Source: Ctenosaura bakeri
Lineage: Eukaryota; Chordata; Lepidosauria; Squamata; Iguanidae
Direction of reading: 5' to 3'
NCBI GenBank assembly: GCA_948474755.1
Contig: CAOLHI010000057.1
Coordinates: forward strand, 310,001-374,000
Length of the DNA: 64,000 nucleotides
Each line of letters begins with the position of its first letter. Positions within the stretch are counted from its first letter, which is position 1. The position numbers were made by a program, and so were the translations under genes. The notes under the pieces were generated by a model, which ran no database searches, had not been told where the DNA came from, and saw nothing but the letters and a program-made list of their open reading frames with translations. Below, piece after piece: positions 57,961-64,000 of the stretch.

Positions 57961-58665
57961 GGTTTTCCGAATTTTGAGGCCGTGTTCTATTAGTATTTGC
58001 TCCTGACGTTTCGCCTGCATCTGTGGCTGGTATCTTCAGAGAACTGGGTGGCATGGAAGTGAGACAGAGTGTAAATACTTGTGCAGTCCCTGGGTGGGAG
58101 GAAGCAATTTGCATGTGTTACAGTTGGCCTGTGTGATGGCCTATTGTTAAATGGGATATCCTGCAGGGTGTATTGTTAGTCAGGGGATATGCATAACAGT
58201 ACATTAAGTACATTAGCCATCCATTGTATTGTTCCCTGTAGAGGGACCTCCAGATTCTGGGTGGTGTTCATTGGCATATTTTTGAGTCTTGATTTTAGTG
58301 TTCTTCAGCACTGGTAGCCAAATCTTGTTTACTTTCCGAGTTTCTTCTCTCCTGTTGAAATTGTCCATGTGTTTATGGGTTTCCCAGAATGGTCCAGAAT
58401 TTCTGTGCTTTCAAAAAGCATTCTGTGTCCAGGTTGGTTTATAACATGTTCTGCTACTGCTGATTTTTTTTTGGGTGGATCAGTCAGCAGTTTCTTTCGT
58501 GTTCTTTGATTCGTGTTTGGACGCTGCGTTTTGTAGTCCCTGTGTAGACCTGTCCACAGCTGCAAGGTATGCAGTATGCGGAATTTGGTAATTGCTCTAG
58601 AGCTTGGAAAAGTTGTATTGTAGAGTGCAGCCACTGCTGGCTGAGTAAATCTGGGAAGCATAGTT
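57950..58665 (-). mobile_element. Penelope-like element, GIY-YIG-containing 3' part
   Basis: Minus-strand frame at 58777-58484 includes YCIPCSCGQVYTGTTKRSVQ TRIKEH, the N-terminal half of a GIY-YIG endonuclease of Penelope type. A second frame continues SAVAEHVINQPGHRMLFEST EIL. The 3' segment CTCCTGACGTTTCGCCTGCA TCTGTGGCTGG (on +, 58001-58031) is typical of these elements in reptiles. The reverse transcriptase region is missing and frameshifts are present. Confidence 0.75.
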
Positions 58666-59142
58666 CTAGGGATGGAAAGAATATTTGAAAATTTTCAAAA
58701 AAATTGCCAAAAAATGTATTTTTCAAATGTTTTTCAAACCCTGATGAGAAGAATGCTGGACTAACAAGGATCTTCACAGTTCAGGAATTATTCTGCACAA
58801 AATTTGTACCTGGTTGTTTTGCATAAAAAAACTTCATTTTCAGCACAGGAAACTGAATTGTCTGCACCAAAGTCAATATTTTTGTGTCAAACTGTTTTTT
58901 CCCATGCAGAAACCACACATCTGTGAATTTTGCACAGAATATGTCATGATTTGCTAATAGTTTTCAAAGACTATGTGGTTTTCAAAGAATTTCTTGCAAC
59001 AGGAAGAAAATTGCGGAAATAACTTGTTGCTGAGTCCAAGAAGAAACTTATATAAGAACTGCCTAGTTTGGAAAGTAATTCTTCTGAGCTCTGCAAATGG
59101 CCAACCAACAACACATCCCTTAAAGGAACTTGTATTCAGCAG
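58666..59142. other. Unclassified intronic sequence
   Basis: Rich in AAATTTT/TTTTCAAA words at 58680-58740. No exon. Confidence 0.45.
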
Positions 59143-59145
59143 CAG

Positions 59146-59151
59146 AAAAAA

Positions 59152-59188
<37 letters not shown>

Positions 59189-59253
59189 GAAATAAAAAGA
59201 AAAAATAAATAAATAAATAAATAAATAAACAAACAAACAAACAAACAAACAAA
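59146..59253. repeat. Compound microsatellite (AAT)n-(AAAT)n-(AAAC)n
   Basis: About 14 AAT units, then AAAT units, then about seven AAAC units. Confidence 0.96.
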
Positions 59254-59880
59254 CATCCATACCATGAATCCATAGTACTGGAAACTATGAAGCAGCTGCA
59301 TACATACTTTGATTCACATTTGTTGCATGTTTAATCCCTATGTAAACTTTTTTTTTTGTAAAGCTCTTCTTTATTTTTCCCCCGATTCTCCCCCTCACAA
59401 CACACACATACTCACACACATTTATTCTATTCTTTTATATTATCATGATTCTTTTCTGTAATTACTTCTTGTTTATAACTGTTGTAAGTCAAAGCAAGAT
59501 TGTGATGGAAAGGCAGTGAATCCCAGTCGTGTATTCAATTAATGATTGTATCCAACTAATCCTTCTTTCAAAGTGGATTTTTACTAATGATTCTGGCCTC
59601 TTAGTGCCATTTGGCATTAAAGTGTGGGGACATTGCATTCATTTCTTCATTATCTACTGCTCTGTCACTTCTGCTTTACTGTTTTTGGCTATTATTCTTT
59701 GGCGATGCTTCAGTACTGCCAATGGCTGAAACAAAAATAAGCAGCCTGGTCTGCACTTTTTTTTGTTTTGTCTTTGGAAGTAAGACCCACTGACCGACAC
59801 ATTTTAAAAGAGCTGAGTAAGAAAATGTGCTTAGAATTACAGATGCAGATGTGACTGCTTTCTTGCTATAGTTGTGTGTT

Positions 59881-59919
<39 letters not shown>

Positions 59920-60217
59920 CAAGCTAAACAAACTAACATTTTTGAAGAGTGGAAATGCCAAGAGAAGATTTTAAATGCAGATATCACATGGTTCTGAAAG
60001 CCATCTTGGCAGGCAAATTCTTTCAGCTCATGCATCCTGACCTACTTGGCTGTTAGAATTTAATTAGCAGCCATACATTATTGTCAAAGTAATTAAAGCT
60101 TTGCCTTGATTAAAAACGGAATTGTTTAATTAAAAAGCAAAGGTTTGGCTAAACTTAGCATTATGCTTGAGTAAGACATTTTATATCAGCTAATTTTCGT
60201 GTATCTTTCCTATTCAG
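59254..60217. other. UNC5D: Intron 5' of the second exon, possible conserved stretch
   Basis: Contains (TG)n at about 59886-59919. 59990-60200 is non-repetitive and dense in TAATTA/AATTAAA words next to the exon. No repeat recognised there, but conservation is not testable here. Confidence 0.4.
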
Positions 60218-60361
60218 GCTTGAAGGTTCGGGAGGCATACATCAATGTGACAAGACAGCAAGTGGAGGATTTTCACGGGCCAGAGGACTATTGGTGCCAG
60301 TGTGTCGCATGGAGCCACCTGGGAACATCGAAAAGCAGGAAGGCTTCAGTCCGCATAGCCT
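60218..60361 (+). CDS. UNC5D: UNC5-family netrin receptor exon (second half of Ig1 domain), likely UNC5D
   Basis: Internal coding exon of 144 bases, phase 1 in and phase 1 out. The acceptor is CTTTCCTATTCAG and the donor is CCT|GTAAGTG. The translation begins [20 protein letters not shown] and contains [20 protein letters not shown] and ends KASVRIA. The two cysteines of YWCQC are the expected partners of the two cysteines in the upstream exon, since UNC5 Ig1 has a double disulfide. INVT is an N-glycosylation sequon. The split codon G|GC joins cleanly to the preceding exon and restores a continuous Ig1 domain. The next exon (start of Ig2) lies beyond the window. No frame damage is seen, so the gene looks functional. 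Confidence 0.94.
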
Positions 60362-60439
60362 GTAAGTGATTTCCAGCTGCTATAGAGTGTGGCATGCTTG
60401 AGAATACTTTCAGGACATCCTGCTGTATAGGGATGCTCG

Positions 60440-60622
60440 GTGACCAAAGGAGTTTGATACCACTTTAACTGTCATGGTTCCCTCCTACAGAATCCTGGGA
60501 TTTGTAGTTTACAGACTGTCTAGTGTATTCTCTGAACTACAACAGTAAACCTTTCTCGGATAGAATACTAAATACTTTGCCAAACTACCCGCTCCAGCAT
60601 TTCGTAAGTAGTTAAAGTGGTA
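60440..60622. repeat. Relic of the second palindrome-like repeat
   Basis: ACCACTTTAACTGTCATGGT TCC, AGAATCCTGGGATTTGTAGT TTAC and the matching GTAGTTAAAGTGGTATG at the right end, as at 12437-12632. Confidence 0.65.
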
Positions 60623-60635
60623 TGTTTGTATACTG

Positions 60636-60820
60636 AGAGCCAGCATAATGTTTGAATGTTGGATAACAAGAGACCAAGGTTTGATTCCCTGCTTGGCCAT
60701 GGAAATCCACTGGGTGACCTTGGGCACATTGCACTCAGCTCCAGAAAACCCCATGATAAATTCACCTTAGGGTCACCATATGTCAGAAATGACTTGAAAG
60801 CACACAACCACCACCACTAC
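60636..60820 (+). mobile_element. Sauria-type SINE
   Basis: AGAGCCAGCATAATGTTTGA (A box), ACCAAGGTTTGATTCCCTGC (B box), CACTGGGTGACCTTGGGCAC, and a Bov-B-like end of TTAGGGTCACCATATGTCAG AAATGACTTGAAAGCACACA AC. An internal piece is deleted after CAGCTCCAG. Confidence 0.92.
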
Positions 60821-61079
60821 CATGTATTGTGGAAACACATAATCTCCACATGCTATATTTATCTGAGGATACCTTTCATATATCATAGTTTGGTCATCAC
60901 AAATGTAGGGGCCTGCTTTCTGTAACAAAATCTGCCAGGGTTTCAAGGGAACTGCTGGCTTGTCCCACTTGGGCATTGTGCTGGGACATGTTCCCTTGAT
61001 ATTCCTGTTTGGCTCGTTCTGTTTGGCGAAGCAAACCATTTCAACTAAGGGCCGTTAATTTTTATGAGTTCTTCTGAAG

Positions 61080-61605
61080 CAGGGGTAGAGAACTGTGGGA
61101 GGCTAAGGGAGTACATTGCCCCCCAAGAGGCCTGGGAGGGAGGCACACACCCACCATACACCTGACTTCAGAAAACAGTTTTTGCCGCCCTGTAGCACTC
61201 TAGGGCTTATAGGGAAATTGTTTTTAGCACTTCTTAGTCCATTTTAGGCCTAGGAGAAGCTTCCCCCCGCCAAAAAAACAGGAAGCAGTAGGAAGTCACT
61301 TCTGTTTTTTCCCGTTTTTGTTTTGAAAGGTCTTTCAGGGGGTCCAAAACATGGCCAGGGGGTGGGGTCCAAAACATGGAAACCCTTCCCCTTTTTCCCT
61401 AGAGAAAGAAATGTTTCGAAATACATGCTATTTGTAAGTTGTTCGCCGCCTCGATCCATATGGAGAGGCGGGATACAAATAATAATAAAAATAACAAATA
61501 ATAATAGAGGGCATTTAAGGTTGAAATTATTGTTTTATACTTTGCATTCCCTGGGGGACCCTGGGAGCTACAGGTAGCACATGAGCCACACTTTGCCCAT
61601 CCCTG
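61080..61605. mobile_element. Probable hAT-like element containing a SINE tail
   Basis: CAGGGGTAGAGAACTGTGG and ACACTTTGCCCATCCCTG resemble the inverted ends of the hAT MITE at 39223-39340. The flanking 8-mers agree poorly (4 of 8). Confidence 0.5.
61404..61507 (+). mobile_element. SINE tail fragment (L2-like tail)
   Basis: AAATACATGCTATTTGTAAG TTGTTCGCCGCCTCGATCCA TATGGAGAGGCGGGATACAA AT followed by (AAT)n; same tail as 39470-39712. Confidence 0.88.
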
Positions 61606-61609
61606 CTGT

Positions 61610-63493
61610 ACAGATATGTCAGAGTAATAAACTATTAACAAATCATGGCTTGTGAATCTTAAAATGTCTAGGAAAGAGTGGCCCCAGAACAGATGGAAGG
61701 TCTGTGATTTGTAAGCTATGCCTGCTTTCAGGAGGAACTGAATGGGAATGATTCGGCAGCACAGACCAGCACGTGCCTCAGAAATGAACTCTGGCTTATT
61801 GCATTATATCTGCAGCAAGGAAATTGCTTTCTTGGAACAAAATCTTTTTCTTGCATCTGTTCCTTTCTTGCCCAAGAACATTTTGTGTGTACTTTCTTGT
61901 ACAAAAGAGCAAGCATCCTTCAGGAGCAGCACAGAGATGTTCACATCTCCCTGCCACTTTTTGTTTATTGTGTTTATTTGTGTTTTTCAGATATTGTTTT
62001 TCTACCACATTTTTTCCCTAAAGATGCCTGCTCAACAGAGCCTCTGTAGATTGAAGAGTGGTCTAAACTAATAAGGCAACACACCAGACTCATGATTTTT
62101 ATAAATGACTGTGATTTTTCCTTGGCTGGTTTACTTGGAATGCATAAATTATTTTTATTTCACTACATTAACTGCCATTACATTGAAGGAGTGGATAATT
62201 CCCCAGTTTTGCAGTGCTGCAATGGGCTATTATTCAGAATTGAATTTTTATTGACTTGTACTCTGTTCTGTGAATTTTTTTTTTTTCTGACATGGAAGTA
62301 TGAAAAGGGAGCCAAAAATTCATTGAAGCAGGTGATTCGATCTTGCTCTTACGTTCTCAGTCCATATTGGCACTTGCTACTGGAACACTCATATGCTACA
62401 CATCCGCTTGTTCTTTTCATGCCCATTAAGGTTTTACATCATATCTACAAGGCCTTGAGCCTTTTTGTTACCATGATGTATGTAAAAATAACTACTCTGT
62501 TTATTTCCATTGACAAGGCTGAAACAACCTTGACCACATTTTCAAAGGCATTTTTGTTTATTGCCGTATATCTTTAAAAACAAGTCCTATGTGGGTATGA
62601 AAGGAAAAAATAAGGTATTATACAGGACAAGGAAGGACCTCTACCATTGTTAAAAACTAGCTTGCTATATTTTCTTCTTCTTGGATTTTTATTGGCCAGC
62701 CGCTTCCTTGTAGAGCTTGATTTGCTAACATTGTAACCCAGAAAGCTCTATATATTCGCTCCGAGCTGGAGTAATCCGAAAAGGCAATCAGTGTTTGCAG
62801 CTTTGCCCAAAAGAGGCAGGTACATCTATAATGATTAAAAAATAATCAAGATGAGATCTGCATGCCAAAGGTGTAGGGAAGAATATTTTCTCAGTTCACA
62901 ATACAGAAAAAGTGCACCAAGTTTTCACTTCCTCAATCAACACATGAACCAGAACACTATGATTACTTGTCCCCTCCTGCATGCATTCTTTCAAATATGT
63001 CAGTTTTTTTGTATTTAGATATACATGAGAAGAACATAAAATGTCAAAAGTCAAATGGTGATGCTAGTGTTAGTGTGATCTTATGCAAACAAACTGAAAC
63101 ACTTGCACACTAAACTCCTGTATATGGACAACATTAAACTCGTTTACTAAGTGCAATTGTCAAATTTAATAAGTGTGCTTAGGAGCATTTCCTGTCTTTA
63201 CCTTCGTGTAAAAATGTTTCAATGTTCAGTTATAAATGCTGTTTTCAATAATACTGTTTGTCTTTTGCACCTTTGTCAGGCCAGGGGGTGGGGGCCACAA
63301 CTGAAACCCAGTCCATTCCCCAGAAGGCAGGTCAGCTTTAGTGTTTCAGCCCACCTAGTACCTCTAGCAGAAAGGAGAGCTGAAAGAAACTGGCAAGGAG
63401 GAGTGGTGTCACTCATTGAGTTTCATGACTGAGAGGAGATTTGGAGCTGAGTCTTCCTAGTCCTGCCTTTAAAGACTTGAGTGACAAGTTGTA
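61610..63493. other. Downstream intron, mostly single-copy-looking
   Basis: No repeat or exon recognised. Open frames up to 161 codons (62092-62577) have no recognisable domain and sit in T-rich sequence. Confidence 0.45.
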
Positions 63494-63673
63494 GAACGTT
63501 TCTGCATGACACTCTTATAGCGTGATGATTCCACTTTCAACCTCCTATGGAATCCTGGGATTTGCAGTTCCGGGGGGGCGGCGCCGGCCCCTCCTGGAAC
63601 TGCAAACCCCAGGATTCCATAGGAGGTTGAAAGTGGAATCATCGTGCTATAAGAGTGTCGTGCGGAAAAGGCC
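63494..63673. mobile_element. Palindromic DNA-transposon copy
   Basis: 180 bp. Right end GTGTCGTGCGGAAAAGGCC is intact, left end (GAACGTTTCTGCATGACACT) is mutated. Arms share CTTTCAACCTCCTATGGAAT/ATTCCATAGGAGGTTGAAAG around a GGCGGCGCCGGCC centre. Flanks GTA and ATA differ by one base. Confidence 0.9.
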
Positions 63674-64000
63674 ATAGTTTACAGGGAAGCAACTTCCACT
63701 GTACCTCAGTTAAAGTAAAATTAGATTTAATTTCTGCTGAGAACTTCTCATTCCCTCCAGCTTGAGGCTGATTTTCATTACTACTCTACCCCCAAAAAAT
63801 CAGGAGACAGAGTGTGAGAGACAAACATATGTACATGAGTGGGAAGTTGGAGGTAAATTTTATCTGAAAGGCATCATGGTGCTGTAGGAAGAGAAGGACA
63901 TTTTGACAAGTTTCAGCCTCTCTGCAAAAGGAAAAGTGTTTAGTGAGTTCCAGACTTAGAAGATGTGCATCATAATCTCAGACATGATTATTCTGAATTA

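Larger units (their letters stand above)
7747..60217 (+). other. UNC5D: UNC5D intron between the two Ig1 exons (about 52.5 kb)
   Basis: The interval is bounded by GTAAGG at its 5' end and a polypyrimidine tract plus CAG at its 3' end, with exon phases that fit. It holds no other host exon that I can support. Long open frames inside it are reverse-transcriptase or low-complexity frames. Much of the recognisable content is transposon-derived and listed separately. Very large introns in this part of the gene are known for UNC5D in other amniotes. Confidence 0.88.
60362..64000 (+). other. UNC5D: Downstream UNC5D intron, partial
   Basis: Begins with the GTAAGTG donor. It contains a Sauria SINE, a hAT-like element and one palindromic element. 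No further Ig2-type exon was found before the window ends. Confidence 0.8.

Noticed and set aside
62092..62577. 161-codon open frame in the downstream intron
   Set aside because: Low-complexity hydrophobic translation in T-rich sequence, no domain, no splice-site support.
4595..63673. CRISPR-like regularly repeated palindromes
   Set aside because: Copies are kilobases apart, carry target duplications and lie in a vertebrate intron. They are transposons.

Overview
This window is vertebrate genomic DNA, almost certainly from a squamate reptile (lizard or snake). The only host protein-coding sequence I can support is two consecutive exons of a netrin-receptor gene of the UNC5 family, best match UNC5D, on the + strand: exon A at 7528-7746 and exon B at 60218-60361. 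Both have canonical AG/GT borders and compatible phases, and together they encode the end of the N-terminal segment plus the first immunoglobulin domain. They are separated by one intron of about 52.5 kb. The rest of the window is intronic. The squamate assignment rests on the repeat content: tRNA-derived SINEs of the Sauria type with a Bov-B-like tail, other SINEs with L2-like tails, many CR1 and L2 LINEs, an L1, a Penelope-like element and several DNA-transposon families.

Layout. 1-2.9 kb: 3' end of a decayed Ty3/gypsy-type retrotransposon (RNase H, integrase, polypurine tract, LTR) directly followed by a GC-rich solo-LTR-like block. 4-9.4 kb: CR1 and L2 relics, SINEs and the first copies of a palindromic DNA-transposon family, around exon A. 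11-16.5 kb: more palindromes and a cluster of degenerate antisense LTR-like sequence. 16.7-22.4 kb: three CR1 copies, one with a nearly intact reverse-transcriptase frame, plus a Tigger-like element and a solo LTR. 23-25.3 kb: a hAT-like element with a palindrome inside it, then a very GC-rich relative of the palindrome family. 25-33 kb: mostly single-copy-looking AT-rich intron, a second Tigger-like copy, and a Helitron sitting inside a CR1. 34-35.4 kb: an L2 copy with a 389-codon open frame. 36-47 kb: sparse SINEs and mostly unclassified sequence. 47.9-52.1 kb: a stack of nested insertions, then an L1 3' half. 53-58.7 kb: L2 relics and a Penelope-like GIY-YIG fragment. 59-64 kb: exon B, SINEs and one more palindrome.

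No cohesive new multi-gene system is present. The most interesting material is structural. A dispersed family of hairpin-forming elements has 3-bp target duplications, and its two arms change together from copy to copy. Two long GC-rich relatives carry a consensus splice donor, and one of these lies in the sense orientation of the host gene. There is a precisely resolvable Helitron insertion, and a set of nested insertions that gives a relative age order for most families. No rRNA, tRNA gene, CRISPR or prokaryotic feature was seen. All repeat-family names are from pattern recognition without database searches.
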